Shown: positions 8,449 to 16,876, counted from the stretch's first letter. The stretch is DNA of 36,554 nt from Actinomycetota bacterium (GCA_009380005.1 WHSQ01000030.1:1-36554), one strand, 5' to 3'. The notes: generated from the letters alone by a model not told the origin. Made by a program: numbers and translations.

Positions 8449-9293
8449 CCGGCGATGCTCACCGTGTCGCCGCCACCCCACATCAAGAGCGACAGGAAGA
8501 GATTGAGCACGACCACGACGACGATCGACATCCGGATCGCCTTACCCGTTGCGACGCCCACGCCGGCCGGTCCACCGCTGGCGGTGTAGCCGTAGTAGCA
8601 GTGGATGAGCACGACGACGACCGCAAAGATAATGGCCTTGATCAGGCTGTAGACGATGTCGATGGGTGGGAGGAACAACTGGAAGTAATGCGTGTAGGTG
8701 CCGGAAGAGAGCTGGAAGAACTTCGTGACGATCGCTTGTGTCGCCAGGTAAGAGGAGAACAGGGCGGCGAGGTACAGAGGGATCATCGTTAACAGCGCCG
8801 CCCAGATGCGCGTCGCCACCATGTAGACCATCGACGGGATCGCCATGACCTCCAGGGCGTCGATCTCCTCGGAGATGCGGGCCGCTCCCAGCTCCGCCGT
8901 GTAACCGGCTCCCACCTGAGCGGCGAGGGCGACCCCCGCGACGAGGGGGGTGATCTCACGCGTGTTCGCCCACGACGATACGAGTCCGACGAACGCTTCT
9001 GCTCCGATCTGCTGCAGACCCTGGAAGCCTTCCAGACCAACCTGAGTCCCGGTGAAGAACGACATCGAGAAGATGACGAAGAACATCCCGGCGCCCATGA
9101 CCAATGCCCCGACACCGATCGTGATGTCGGAGATGAGCTGCAAGATCACGTTGCGATACTTGAGCCCCCCCGGCATCGAGGCGACGGCCTTCCGGTAGAA
9201 ACCCGCTTGTACCGCGGCTTCCTCGAAAGGCGCGGAGGCCCTGCGACCGATCCGTCGCGGGGCGAAGGCGAGGGGCAATCGTCTCGTGGCCAT
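8445..9293 (-). CDS. yrbEB: YrbEB, MlaE-family ABC permease
   Basis: A 282-residue integral membrane protein of the MlaE/YrbE family with about five to six hydrophobic segments. The conserved coupling region reads ELGAARISEEIDALEVM, the ATPase-contact helix of the family. It pairs with YrbEA to form the membrane part of the Mce importer and is driven by the MlaF-type ATPase at 10245-11201. It starts at ATG 9293, directly abutting the TAG of yrbEA. Its C-terminal 21 residues are the template for the remnant at 701-844. Confidence 0.92.
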   Translation of the reverse strand: MATRRLPLAFAPRRIGRRASAPFEEAAVQAGFYRKAVASMPGGLKYRNVILQLISDITIGVGALVMGAGMFFVIFSMSFFTGTQVGLEGFQGLQQIGAEAFVGLVSSWANTREITPLVAGVALAAQVGAGYTAELGAARISEEIDALEVMAIPSMVYMVATRIWAALLTMIPLYLAALFSSYLATQAIVTKFFQLSSGTYTHYFQLFLPPIDIVYSLIKAIIFAVVVVLIHCYYGYTASGGPAGVGVATGKAIRMSIVVVVVLNLFLSLLMWGGGDTVSIAG

Positions 9294-10022
9294 CTATAGC
9301 TTCTGGGGGACGAAGTTGAAATAGAGGGCCGTCAGGATGAAGTTCAGGAAGAACAGCAGGATGAAAGTGATGACGACGGCCTGGTTGACGGCATCGCCGA
9401 CCCCCTTGGGTCCGCCTCTGACGAAGAAACCTTTGTAGCAGGCGACCATCCCGGCGACCCATCCGAAGATCGCAGCCTTGAGGAGCGCCATCCACAGGTC
9501 GGCCAGCTGCGAGAGCTCGTTGAAGGAGGCGAAGTAGCTGGAGGTGGTGCCGTGTTTGACGATCACGGCGAAGAACCAGCCGCCCGCGATGCCGGCGATG
9601 CTGACGATCGCGTCCAGCAGCACGGCGACGACGGATGCCGCCACCAGGCGAGGCATGACGAGCCTGTGGATCGCGTCGATGCCCAGGACGGCCATCGCGT
9701 CGATCTCGTCCCGGATGCGCCTCGAACCGAGGTCGGCACACATCGCCGAGCCGCCGGCTCCCGCGATCAGGAGAGCGGTCGCGACGGGAGCTTCCTCGCG
9801 GACGACGGCCAGCACCATGGCGGCGCCCATGTGAGCCTGCGCTCCGAGCTCGGTCAGGAACGACCCGACGTGCAGCGAGATGATCATCCCGAACGGGATC
9901 GAGACGAGGATCACGGGGACCGTCGTCACCTTGATCAGGAACCAAACCTGTTCGAGGAACTCGCCCTTCGGCCACGGCCTGCGGAACATGACGTGGATCG
10001 ATTCCAGGCCGATGGAGAACAT
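9294..10022 (-). CDS. yrbEA: YrbEA, MlaE-family ABC permease
   Basis: An integral membrane permease of the MlaE family with the coupling motif DLGSRRIRDEIDAMAVLG. From the ATG at 10022 it has 242 residues, short for the family. The frame stays open upstream, and residues such as HKKASGILFETGR fit the amphipathic N-terminus of YrbE proteins. A good ribosome-binding site (GGAGGGG, 10090-10096) lies 7 nt before an in-frame ATA at 10082, with no ATG/GTG/TTG in frame there; an out-of-frame ATG follows it. The true start may therefore be the rare ATA at 10082 (262 residues), or there is a sequence error. I list the conservative ATG. Confidence 0.85.
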   Translation of the reverse strand: MFSIGLESIHVMFRRPWPKGEFLEQVWFLIKVTTVPVILVSIPFGMIISLHVGSFLTELGAQAHMGAAMVLAVVREEAPVATALLIAGAGGSAMCADLGSRRIRDEIDAMAVLGIDAIHRLVMPRLVAASVVAVLLDAIVSIAGIAGGWFFAVIVKHGTTSSYFASFNELSQLADLWMALLKAAIFGWVAGMVACYKGFFVRGGPKGVGDAVNQAVVITFILLFFLNFILTALYFNFVPQKL

Positions 10023-10244
10023 GCGGCCGGTCTCGAAGAGGATGCCGGAGGCCTTCTTATGTATGGCCAGATCGCTGGCTATGGCCCATCCCCTCCTGAT
10101 GCCCGCCTGGGTGGTGGCCCCAACGGCTGGAACGGAGCGTTATTACCCAGCTCCGGAACGCGGCCAACCATCCCTGCTCGCCGCCGCCGACAGGTTTCCT
10201 CTTCCTGGGAGATGGCTTCGGCGCCCGTCCCCCGGTACCTGCCC

Positions 10245-11201
10245 CTAGACCTGCTTCTTGCGCCCGCCGGTCTCCGCGGGGGCCCCGTGAGGAGCCCCGG
10301 CGGCTCTTTCCATCTCTTCGGTCTCGGCCGCCGTCAGACCGCGGCTGGACCTCACTTCGGAGGCCGGCTCGGAACCGTCGCCCCCCGCCGCCACCTCCGA
10401 GGGGCTCTTCATCGCGTCTGCGGTCTTGCTCGAGTCCTTCTCCTCGGACATGCCGATCGGGCCGTCGACGGCCCCGGCCAGGAACTGCTTCACGACCGGG
10501 ATATCCGATTCGAACATCTCCTTCGCGGGGCCGAACTTGACCAGGTTGCGGCGGTAGAGCATCCCGATGAAATCGGCCACCCGACGCGCCGTCGCGATGT
10601 CGTGGGTGACCACCATGAAGGTGGCCTTGAGCTGGCGGTTGAGGTCCAGGATCAACTCGTTCAGGAATGCGGTCCGGACCGGGTCGAGACCGGAGTCGGG
10701 CTCGTCGAAAAGGACGATCTCCGGATCCAGCACCAATGCCCGGGCCAGGCCGGCGCGTTTCTTCATCCCACCCGAGATCTCGCCCGGTAGCTTCTTCTCG
10801 GCCCCCTGGAGCCCCACCATCTCCAGCTTCTCGCTGCAGATGTCCTTTATCTCCTTCTCGCTCTTCTTCGTGTGCTCGCGAAGAGGGAAGGCGACGTTGT
10901 CGTAGATGTTCATCGAGCCGAACAGGGCGCCGTCCTGGAACAGCACCCCGAACTTGCGGCGAACCTTGTACATCTCTTTCTCGTTGAGGGCCGGGACGTT
11001 CTTGTCGCCGATCCAGATCTCACCCCGGTCCGGCTTGAGGAGGCCCACGAGATGCTTGAGGAAGACGGACTTGCCCGTGCCGGACGGGCCCAGGATCAGG
11101 GTGACGTGGCCTTTGGGCACGTCGAAAGTGATGTCTTCCAGGACGGTCTGCGCACCGAACGATTTCGTCAGTCCGCGGATGCTGATCTCTGCTTCGGGCA
11201 T
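10245..11201 (-). CDS. mlaF: MlaF/Mkl-type ABC ATPase of the Mce system
   Basis: A 318-residue ABC ATPase. Walker A is GPSGTGKS (38-45), the Q-loop Gln is residue 89, the signature ISGGM (142-146), Walker B VLFDEP (163-168) and the switch His 200. The signature GGMKKRAGLARAL is typical of MlaF/Mkl (MceG) proteins that energise YrbE/Mce import. A C-terminal extension (about 245-318), rich in Ser, Glu, Ala and Gly, follows the catalytic domain. The start at 11201 has an AAGGGAGA ribosome-binding site, so upstream in-frame codons were discarded. It leads the minus-strand operon; the 222 bases between it and yrbEA (10023-10244) contain no other gene that I can see. Confidence 0.92.
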   Translation of the reverse strand: MPEAEISIRGLTKSFGAQTVLEDITFDVPKGHVTLILGPSGTGKSVFLKHLVGLLKPDRGEIWIGDKNVPALNEKEMYKVRRKFGVLFQDGALFGSMNIYDNVAFPLREHTKKSEKEIKDICSEKLEMVGLQGAEKKLPGEISGGMKKRAGLARALVLDPEIVLFDEPDSGLDPVRTAFLNELILDLNRQLKATFMVVTHDIATARRVADFIGMLYRRNLVKFGPAKEMFESDIPVVKQFLAGAVDGPIGMSEEKDSSKTADAMKSPSEVAAGGDGSEPASEVRSSRGLTAAETEEMERAAGAPHGAPAETGGRKKQV

Positions 11202-11278
11202 TCGGTCTCCCTTACCGGGCGAGAAGCGCCTGACGGCTCGAACACGAGCGCGCAAGCCTAACCGGGCCCGTCGAGCGC

Positions 11279-11291
11279 ATACGTTTCGTAT
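11279..11291. promoter_or_regulatory. inverted repeat in the mlaF/acyl-CoA dehydrogenase divergent region
   Basis: ATACG-TTT-CGTAT is a perfect 5-bp dyad in the 152 bases between the divergent mlaF and acyl-CoA dehydrogenase starts. It is a candidate operator for a shared regulator (for example a TetR-type lipid sensor), but nothing shows which protein would bind. Short dyads also occur by chance. Confidence 0.25.
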
Positions 11292-11340
11292 CCGCGCGGT
11301 GACGTTCGTGTCGCCCTCCGAGGCCGGCCTCGTCCGGGCT

Positions 11341-11346
11341 TAGGAT
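11341..11346 (+). promoter_or_regulatory. putative leaderless -10 box of the acyl-CoA dehydrogenase pair
   Basis: TAGGAT lies 7 nt before the GTG at 11354, which begins the family-typical MDFRDT sequence. The box overlaps the alternative ATG at 11345, so if this is the promoter that ATG is not in the mRNA. Confidence 0.4.
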
Positions 11347-11353
11347 GCCGCAG

Positions 11354-12532
11354 GTGGATTTCCGAGACACCCCCCAAGAGGCGGAGTTCCGGACGCGATT
11401 GCGCCGGTGGCTCCGGGACAACGTCCCCACTGATGCTGGTTTCGATCCCGCCCATCCGCGCGGCGACGTTGCGGTATCGAGAGAGTGGTCCCGCAAGCTG
11501 TACGAGGCGGGCTACGCGGGCCTGACCTGGCCCAAGGAGTACGGGGGAGCCGGCGCCCCCTACACGCACCAGGCCATCTTCCTGGAGGAGAGCGCTCGGG
11601 CGGAGACGCCGGAGCACATCGGGATCATCGGGCTCGGGATGGCCGGGCCGACGATCATCGCCCACGGAAACGACGAACAGAAGAAGCGGCACCTCGCGAA
11701 GATCCTCTCCGGGGAAGAGGTGTGGTGTCAGGGGTTCTCGGAGCCGGGGTCCGGTTCCGACCTGGCGTCCCTCCGCACCCGAGCCGTGCGGGACGGCGAC
11801 GACCTGGTGGTGAACGGCCAGAAGGTCTGGTCGTCGTTCGCTCATATCGCCGACTTCTGCATCCTCATGGTGAGGACCGACTCCGACGCTCCGAAGCACC
11901 AGGGGATCACCTACCTGTTGGCGGACATGAAGGCGCCCGGCGTCGAGGTCCGGCCGCTTCGCCAGATCACCGGGGAGCCGGAGTTCAACGAGATCTTCTT
12001 CACCGATGCCCGCTTCCCGGTGTCTTCCGTCCTGGGCGAGATCAACGACGGTTGGAAGGTCGCGATGACGACGTTGCTGCACGAACGCGGCACCCTCGGT
12101 TTCGCGCTGACGGCGCGTCTCGAGGTCGAGGTGCGCAAGCTGGTCGACCTGGCCAAGGAGACGCCGCTCAACGGGGGCCGGGCCGCCGACGATCCCCTGA
12201 TCCGAGATCGCATCGCACAGCAGTGGATAGATCTCCAGGCCCTCAGGTTCACGAACTACCGCGCTCTGACGACGTTGATGAAGACGGGAGTTCCGGGGCC
12301 CGAGGGCTCGGTGGCCAAGTTGCACTGGTCGGAGACCAACCAGCGGCTGACGAAACTCGCGCTCGACATCCTCGGCGCTCAGGCGCAGCTCGACGGCGAT
12401 GACGCCGTGGAGCGCGGCTACTGGCAGTACCAGCAGCTGCGAAGTCGAGGCAACACGATCGAGGCGGGAACGTCGGAGATCCTCCGGAACATCATCTCCG
12501 AGCGCGTCCTGGGCCTCCCCCGCAGCCGATGA
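11354..12532 (+). CDS. acyl-CoA dehydrogenase, FadE type, catalytic subunit
   Basis: An FAD-dependent acyl-CoA dehydrogenase (392 residues from GTG 11354). The FAD/substrate motif WCQGFSEPGSGSDLASL and the C-terminal IEAGTSEI are present; the Glu of this last motif (about residue 370) occupies the catalytic-base position. The GTG start gives MDFRDTPQEAEFR, the usual N-terminus of the family, and follows a TANNNT box by 7 nt; an ATG at 11345 would add three residues. With the next gene it forms a tandem pair like the alpha2-beta2 FadE pairs of steroid side-chain oxidation in mycobacteria. The steroid link is an inference from this pairing and from the divergent mce operon. Confidence 0.88.
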   Translation: MDFRDTPQEAEFRTRLRRWLRDNVPTDAGFDPAHPRGDVAVSREWSRKLYEAGYAGLTWPKEYGGAGAPYTHQAIFLEESARAETPEHIGIIGLGMAGPTIIAHGNDEQKKRHLAKILSGEEVWCQGFSEPGSGSDLASLRTRAVRDGDDLVVNGQKVWSSFAHIADFCILMVRTDSDAPKHQGITYLLADMKAPGVEVRPLRQITGEPEFNEIFFTDARFPVSSVLGEINDGWKVAMTTLLHERGTLGFALTARLEVEVRKLVDLAKETPLNGGRAADDPLIRDRIAQQWIDLQALRFTNYRALTTLMKTGVPGPEGSVAKLHWSETNQRLTKLALDILGAQAQLDGDDAVERGYWQYQQLRSRGNTIEAGTSEILRNIISERVLGLPRSR

Positions 12533-12559
12533 CCAACACCGACGTATCCCGGCTCGGCA

Positions 12560-12580
12560 CGATCGAGATGTTCTCGATCG
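12560..12580 (+). terminator. stem-loop between the paired acyl-CoA dehydrogenases
   Basis: CGATCGAGA-TGT-TCTCGATCG is a perfect 9-bp stem with a 3-nt loop in the 84-base gap between the two dehydrogenase genes. No T-run follows, so it is more likely an mRNA processing or attenuating hairpin than a full terminator. An alternative reading is chance self-complementarity of a short ATGA-overlapping frame that ends at 12594. Confidence 0.45.
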
Positions 12581-12616
12581 GGTCGACGAAGTAGCGGATC
12601 GGAGAAGAGGAGAACA

Positions 12617-13714
12617 GTGGATTTCGCCTTCTCGGAAGAACAAGAGCTGCTGCGCTCGTCGGCGCGCGACTTCTTGCGCGACCGTTCGGCTCCGGAGCGC
12701 GTCGCCGAGCTCGCCGATTCCGACGCCGGCTGGGATCCGGCGACGTGGAAGCAGATCACCGAGCTCGGGTGGGTCGGCCTCTCCGTACCGGAGGACCGCG
12801 GCGGGTCGGGCATGAGCTTGCTGGACGAGGCCGTGCTCTTCGAAGAGACGGGGCGCGCCCTCTATCCCGGACCGTTCTTGTCGACGGTCGTCCTCGCGCA
12901 GCCCGCTCTGGGGGCATCGGCGGACGGTTTCTCCGCGGTGCTCGAAGCCGGCGGCGCGGCGACCCTGGCGTGGGTGGAGCCGGGGGGCGTTTCGAGCCTC
13001 GCCGAGCTGGACGGTGTGAAGACCGAGGCGAGGGCATCCGGGGACGAGTGGAAGCTCACGGGTGAGAAGGTCCTCGTTCCCGACCTCGCGCTGACCTCCA
13101 ACGTCGTCGTCGTGGCGCGTTCGGCCGATGGGCTGGGGTTGTGGTTGGTCTCCCGCCCCGACGACTTCAAGACGCAAGGAACCGTGGACGGCACGAGACG
13201 GTTCGGTCGTTTCGAGCTGGACGGCGATCCGGGGACGCTGCTCGTCGGATCGGACGAGGTGGGAGATGTGCTCGAGCAGATCCGACTTCGCTCGCTGGCG
13301 GCACTGGCGTTGGAGGCCGTCGGCGTCGCCCAGTTCGCGCTCGACAGCGCGGCCGCCTACGTGAAAGAACGCAAACAATTCGACAAGCCCATCGGTACCT
13401 ACCAGGCCGTCTCTCATCAGGTGGCCGACATCTACGTGGATACCGAGCTGGCGCGGTCCCTCGCGTACTGGGCCGCGTGGTGCGTCGCGGAGGGCGATCG
13501 GCAGGCCTCGACGGCAGCACTCGCGGCCAAGGCGTTCGCGGCCGACGCCGCGGTGAAGGCATGCGAACGCTCGATCCAGGTTCACGGTGGCATCGGCTTC
13601 ACCTACGAACACACCCTTCATCGCTATTACAGGCGCGCTCAGTGGATCCAATCGTTCGACGGTTCCGGACGGGTTCATCGTGCGGCGGTGGCGGCCGCGC
13701 TCCTCGACGCGTAG
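12617..13714 (+). CDS. acyl-CoA dehydrogenase-like, probable non-catalytic partner subunit
   Basis: A 365-residue acyl-CoA dehydrogenase homologue starting at a GTG with a GAGGAG ribosome-binding site 4 nt upstream. The N-terminal helical domain and the C-terminal YVKERKQFDKPIG and IQVHGGIGFTYEH motifs are clear. The middle domain lacks the usual FAD/substrate signature, and the position of the catalytic Glu is Asp348 in SFDGSG. In mycobacterial FadE heterotetramers one of the two subunits is similarly degenerate, so I infer that this protein pairs with the product of the gene just upstream. The genes are co-oriented with an 84-base gap. Confidence 0.85.
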   Translation: MDFAFSEEQELLRSSARDFLRDRSAPERVAELADSDAGWDPATWKQITELGWVGLSVPEDRGGSGMSLLDEAVLFEETGRALYPGPFLSTVVLAQPALGASADGFSAVLEAGGAATLAWVEPGGVSSLAELDGVKTEARASGDEWKLTGEKVLVPDLALTSNVVVVARSADGLGLWLVSRPDDFKTQGTVDGTRRFGRFELDGDPGTLLVGSDEVGDVLEQIRLRSLAALALEAVGVAQFALDSAAAYVKERKQFDKPIGTYQAVSHQVADIYVDTELARSLAYWAAWCVAEGDRQASTAALAAKAFAADAAVKACERSIQVHGGIGFTYEHTLHRYYRRAQWIQSFDGSGRVHRAAVAAALLDA

Positions 13715-13735
13715 CACCGGCCGGAAGGGGGATGG

Positions 13736-14143
13736 ATGATCAAGCGCCACCAGACCCGGGCGAACATCGGAGTCGGCCTCGGCATCGTGCTGCTGATCGG
13801 CGCGAGCCTGGCCAGCATCGAAGGCGAATCCCGTGCCACGGACGGCGGCGTCCTGCCTACCTCGATGGTCGTGTTCATGTTCTTGTCGATCGCTCTCGGC
13901 CTCGCGGGAGCCGTCTTCTACATCTGGGGCTGCGTCAACTACACGCAGGGCAAGGGTTACAGCGGCTGGCTCGGGCTCCTGGGACTGCTGTCGCTGGTGG
14001 GCCTGCTCATCCTCGTCGTCATGCCGGATCGGCGGAAGCACGGCGAGCCACCGGCGGCTCCGTCTTCCAACCTCCCCCCGCACCGCTACCCGCCCCCTCC
14101 GGGTCCGCCGCCCACGCCCAGTGGCACGAGTGAGCCGTCCTAG
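13736..14143 (+). CDS. small membrane protein with proline-rich tail
   Basis: A 135-residue protein with three predicted membrane helices (about 10-28, 44-65 and 76-95). It has a WGCVNYTQGKGYSGWLGLLG loop between helices two and three and a Pro-rich cytoplasmic-type tail (about 104-135). The start at 13736 has an AAGGGGG site 4 nt upstream. I do not recognise a named family; small proteins with a KGYSGWLGLLGLL-like turn are common in bacteria without known function. Its TAG stop lies within CTAG (14140-14143), which also contains the TAG of the convergent acyl-CoA dehydrogenase. Confidence 0.7.
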   Translation: MIKRHQTRANIGVGLGIVLLIGASLASIEGESRATDGGVLPTSMVVFMFLSIALGLAGAVFYIWGCVNYTQGKGYSGWLGLLGLLSLVGLLILVVMPDRRKHGEPPAAPSSNLPPHRYPPPPGPPPTPSGTSEPS

Positions 14144-15291
14144 AAGAAGGCGTTCTCGCCCGTCAGCGTCCTTCCGATGATGAGCTTCTGTATCTGGCTG
14201 GTGCCCTCGTAGAGGGTCGCCACGCGAGCGTCGCGTAGGTACTTGCCGACCGGGTACTCGTCGACGTAGCCGTAACCACCGTGCACCTGCACCGCATTGT
14301 TGGCGGCGCGCACGGCCGTCTCGCTGGCGAAGTACTTGGCGTAGGAGGACTGCAGCGTGTGTTTCTCGCCGCGATCCGCCAGGTAGGCGGCCTTCCATAC
14401 GAGCAACCGCGCGGCCTCGATCTCGACGGCCATGTCGGCGATCAGCTCCTGCACCAGTTGGAAACGTGCGATGGAACGGCCGAACTGTTCCCGTTCCTTT
14501 GCGTACGCGATCGAGGCGTCGAGGCATCCCTGCGCGATCCCGACGCTGCCCGCCGCGAGCGACATGCGGCCCTTGTCGAGGGCCGACATCGCGACCTTGA
14601 AGCCTTCGCCGAGGCCCCCGATCCGGTTGCGATCCGGGACCCGCACGTCCTCGAGGATCAACTCGCCCGTGTCCTGCGAACGGAGACCCAGCTTCCCCGT
14701 GACCGACCGCGAGCTGTAGCCGGGCGTGTCCGTGGGAACCAGGAACGCGCTGATGCCTCGAGCCCCTTCTTCGCCCGTGCGCGCGAATATCAGTGCGAGG
14801 CCCGCCCACGTGCCGTTGGTGATGAACATCTTCGAGCCGTTCAGGACCCAGTCGTCGCCGTCCTGCTTGGCGCTCGTCTTCAGGCTGGCGGCGTCCGAGC
14901 CCGAGCCCGGCTCGGTCAGGCCGTAGCAACCGAGCGCCTCGCCGGTGGCGAGCTTCGGCAGCCATTCTTCCTTCTGCTCCTCCGAGCCCCACTTCTCGAT
15001 CGTCTTGGCGACGAGCCCGACGTTCACCGACACGATGCCGCGCACCGATGAATCGGCGCGGCCCAGTTCCTCGACCACGAGGCAGTAGGAGAGGTTGTCG
15101 AAGCCGGAGCCCCCGTGGCGCTCGGGCAGGGGGCCGCCCAGGAACCCGATGTCGGCGAGCTTCTGAACGATCCCGCGGTCCATCTGCTCGGAGCGGTCCC
15201 AATCGCGCACGTAGGGCGCGATCTCCCTGTCGCAGAAATCGCGCGCCGTCTTGCGCACCATCTCCTGTTCGGCGCTGAGGCCCAGATCCAT
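14140..15291 (-). CDS. acyl-CoA dehydrogenase, short/medium-chain type
   Basis: A 383-residue acyl-CoA dehydrogenase with all hallmarks: YGLTEPGSGSDAASL for FAD and substrate, KMFITNGTWAGL, REQFGRSIARFQ, QVHGGYGYVDEYPV and the catalytic Glu at residue 362 in LYEGTSQIQ. It oxidises an acyl-CoA to the enoyl-CoA and passes electrons to ETF; the chain length is not decidable here. The ATG at 15291 was chosen because it begins MDLGLSAEQ and lies 7 nt after a TAGGAT box. It is divergent from the ygfZ-type gene with only 40 bases between start codons and convergent with the small membrane protein. Confidence 0.9.
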   Translation of the reverse strand: MDLGLSAEQEMVRKTARDFCDREIAPYVRDWDRSEQMDRGIVQKLADIGFLGGPLPERHGGSGFDNLSYCLVVEELGRADSSVRGIVSVNVGLVAKTIEKWGSEEQKEEWLPKLATGEALGCYGLTEPGSGSDAASLKTSAKQDGDDWVLNGSKMFITNGTWAGLALIFARTGEEGARGISAFLVPTDTPGYSSRSVTGKLGLRSQDTGELILEDVRVPDRNRIGGLGEGFKVAMSALDKGRMSLAAGSVGIAQGCLDASIAYAKEREQFGRSIARFQLVQELIADMAVEIEAARLLVWKAAYLADRGEKHTLQSSYAKYFASETAVRAANNAVQVHGGYGYVDEYPVGKYLRDARVATLYEGTSQIQKLIIGRTLTGENAFF

Positions 15292-15331
15292 GGGTCGCAT
15301 CCTACGCACGGGCCCCCGGTAGGCTCGATGG
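15292..15331. promoter_or_regulatory. 40-bp bidirectional leaderless promoter
   Basis: Two start codons face away from each other across 40 bases. On the minus strand TAGGAT (15299-15304) is 7 nt before the ATG at 15291; on the plus strand TAGGCT (15320-15325) is 6 nt before the ATG at 15332. Each polymerase footprint would cover the other promoter, so the two genes may exclude each other. Confidence 0.5.
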
Positions 15332-16171
15332 ATGGAAGTGGACGAGTTGATCTACGCGGACCGATCGAGCCGGGGCAAGCTGCGGGTGACCGGGCCGCAG
15401 GCGGCGTGGTTCCTCGATCAGATCCTGACCCAACGCTTCGAAGGCGTGGCACCCGGAGAACCCATAGAGACCGCCATGTTGACGGTGCACGGACGGATAA
15501 CCGCGTACGCGGAGTGCATCTTCACCACCGACGAAACGATCCTGTGCCACTTCGAGCCCGAATTGCGACCGGGCTTCCAGGAGGAGCTGCAGCGTTACGT
15601 GTTCGCGACCCAGGTGGAACTGGAAGACGTCACCGACGAGCACGGCTTGGTCCTCCTGGCGGGGCCCGGCCACGAGAAGGCCGCCGAGGATCTCGGTGGT
15701 CTCGTGCATCCGACCGGTGCCCTCGGCGTGCCGGCCGCATACGTGTGGGTCGATAGGGACTCCCTCGACGGAGCCAGGGGCGGGATCGCCGGCCGCCGGG
15801 TCGCCGAGGGCGAGCTCGAAGCGATCCGCATCGCGAACGGTGTCCCGCGCTGGGGCCGTGACATGGACGCCAAGACGCTCCCGCAAGAGGTCGGCATCGA
15901 TGCTCGAGCCGTGCACTTCGAGAAGGGTTGCTACCTGGGCCAGGAGGCGATGGCCAAGATCCACTTCCGCGGCAAGGTCAACCGCAAGCTCGTGCGCATC
16001 GAGACCGCGCAGGAGCTGGAGCCGGGAACCGAGCTGAACGATGCCGAGGGCTCCAAGGCGGGCCGCGTCACCAGCGTCAGCGGTCGCAGCGCCCTGGCCG
16101 TCGTCCGCCGCACGGTCGAACCACCCGCGGTGCTCCACGCCGGCGGGGTGGAGGCCAAGGTCGTCGCGTAA
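15332..16171 (+). CDS. ygfZ: YgfZ/GcvT-like folate-binding protein
   Basis: A 279-residue protein of the YgfZ family, tetrahydrofolate-dependent proteins that support assembly or repair of certain Fe-S enzymes. The diagnostic motif KGCYLGQE is at residues 198-205, with Cys200 as the conserved functional Cys. The N-terminal half carries the aminomethyltransferase-like fold (for example GKLRVTGPQAAWFLDQILTQ) and the C-terminal part a small beta-barrel. It starts 6 nt after a TAGGCT box. The neighbouring FAD and molybdenum enzymes fit a redox setting, but no direct partner is shown. Confidence 0.88.
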   Translation: MEVDELIYADRSSRGKLRVTGPQAAWFLDQILTQRFEGVAPGEPIETAMLTVHGRITAYAECIFTTDETILCHFEPELRPGFQEELQRYVFATQVELEDVTDEHGLVLLAGPGHEKAAEDLGGLVHPTGALGVPAAYVWVDRDSLDGARGGIAGRRVAEGELEAIRIANGVPRWGRDMDAKTLPQEVGIDARAVHFEKGCYLGQEAMAKIHFRGKVNRKLVRIETAQELEPGTELNDAEGSKAGRVTSVSGRSALAVVRRTVEPPAVLHAGGVEAKVVA

Positions 16172-16209
16172 CGGCCGTAGGCACTGTAGGGATACGCGAA
16201 GCTAGGCCG

Positions 16210-16809
16210 ATGGCACATCACTACGAAGGCGACGACCTCATCGTCCGCAAGATCGAGATCGGCGACATGGAGAACAACACCTATGTCCTCGAGGACCCCG
16301 AGACCCACCAGGCGTTGCTGATCGACGGCTGTTTCGAGGCGGACAAGATCATCGCCGGGGCCGAGGGGGCCGAAGTGGTCGCCATCGTTCAGACGCACGG
16401 GCACTTCGATCACGTGCAGGCTCTCGCCGCGCTGAAGGATCACTACGGCGTCCCCGTCTATGCCCATCCCGCCGAGGAGTACCCGGTGCCGATCGACGAA
16501 GAGCTGGCGGACGGAGACACCATCCCGTTCGGCGAACGAGAAGCAGGGGTCATCTTCACGCCCGGCCACACCTCCGGCGGGGTCTGCGTCCTCGTCGGCA
16601 AGCACCTCGTTTCGGGCGACACGTTGTTCCCCGGAGGTCCGGGCAATACGTGGGGCGACGCGGAGAAGTTCGCCCAGATCATCGAGAACATCGAGGACAA
16701 ACTGTTCACGCTCCCCGACGACACGGTCGTCTACCCGGGCCACGGCAAGGACACGACGATCGGCAACGAGAAGCCCCAGCTCCAGGAGTGGAAGGACCGG
16801 GGCTGGTAG
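16210..16809 (+). CDS. metallo-beta-lactamase-fold hydrolase (glyoxalase II-like)
   Basis: A 199-residue MBL-fold protein with the complete metal motif THGHFDH (H63, H65, D67, H68), H120 in TPGHTSGG, D137 in SGDTLF and H178 in YPGHG. This set binds two metal ions and hydrolyses thioesters or related substrates in glyoxalase II-like proteins; it lacks the long C-terminal domain of true glyoxalase II. The ATG at 16210 was chosen because the family-like sequence starts there; the frame is open further upstream only as a shadow of ygfZ. It follows ygfZ by 38 bases and may share its transcript. Confidence 0.85.
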   Translation: MAHHYEGDDLIVRKIEIGDMENNTYVLEDPETHQALLIDGCFEADKIIAGAEGAEVVAIVQTHGHFDHVQALAALKDHYGVPVYAHPAEEYPVPIDEELADGDTIPFGEREAGVIFTPGHTSGGVCVLVGKHLVSGDTLFPGGPGNTWGDAEKFAQIIENIEDKLFTLPDDTVVYPGHGKDTTIGNEKPQLQEWKDRGW

Positions 16810-16876
16810 GCGTAGTAGCCCGCCGGCGAGGGCCGAGCTCACCGCAGCTGAAGACTCGCTGAAGGCCCGGACATAG

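Noticed and set aside
12529-12594. A 21-codon ORF overlapping the acyl-CoA dehydrogenase stop as ATGA
   Set aside because: Too short to judge, and it coincides with a perfect hairpin that alone explains the sequence.
11258-15202. A 1314-codon open frame on the minus strand across three acyl-CoA dehydrogenase-region genes
   Set aside because: It is Arg/Gly/Asp-rich without domains and lies antisense to genes with clear family motifs. It is a GC-bias shadow.
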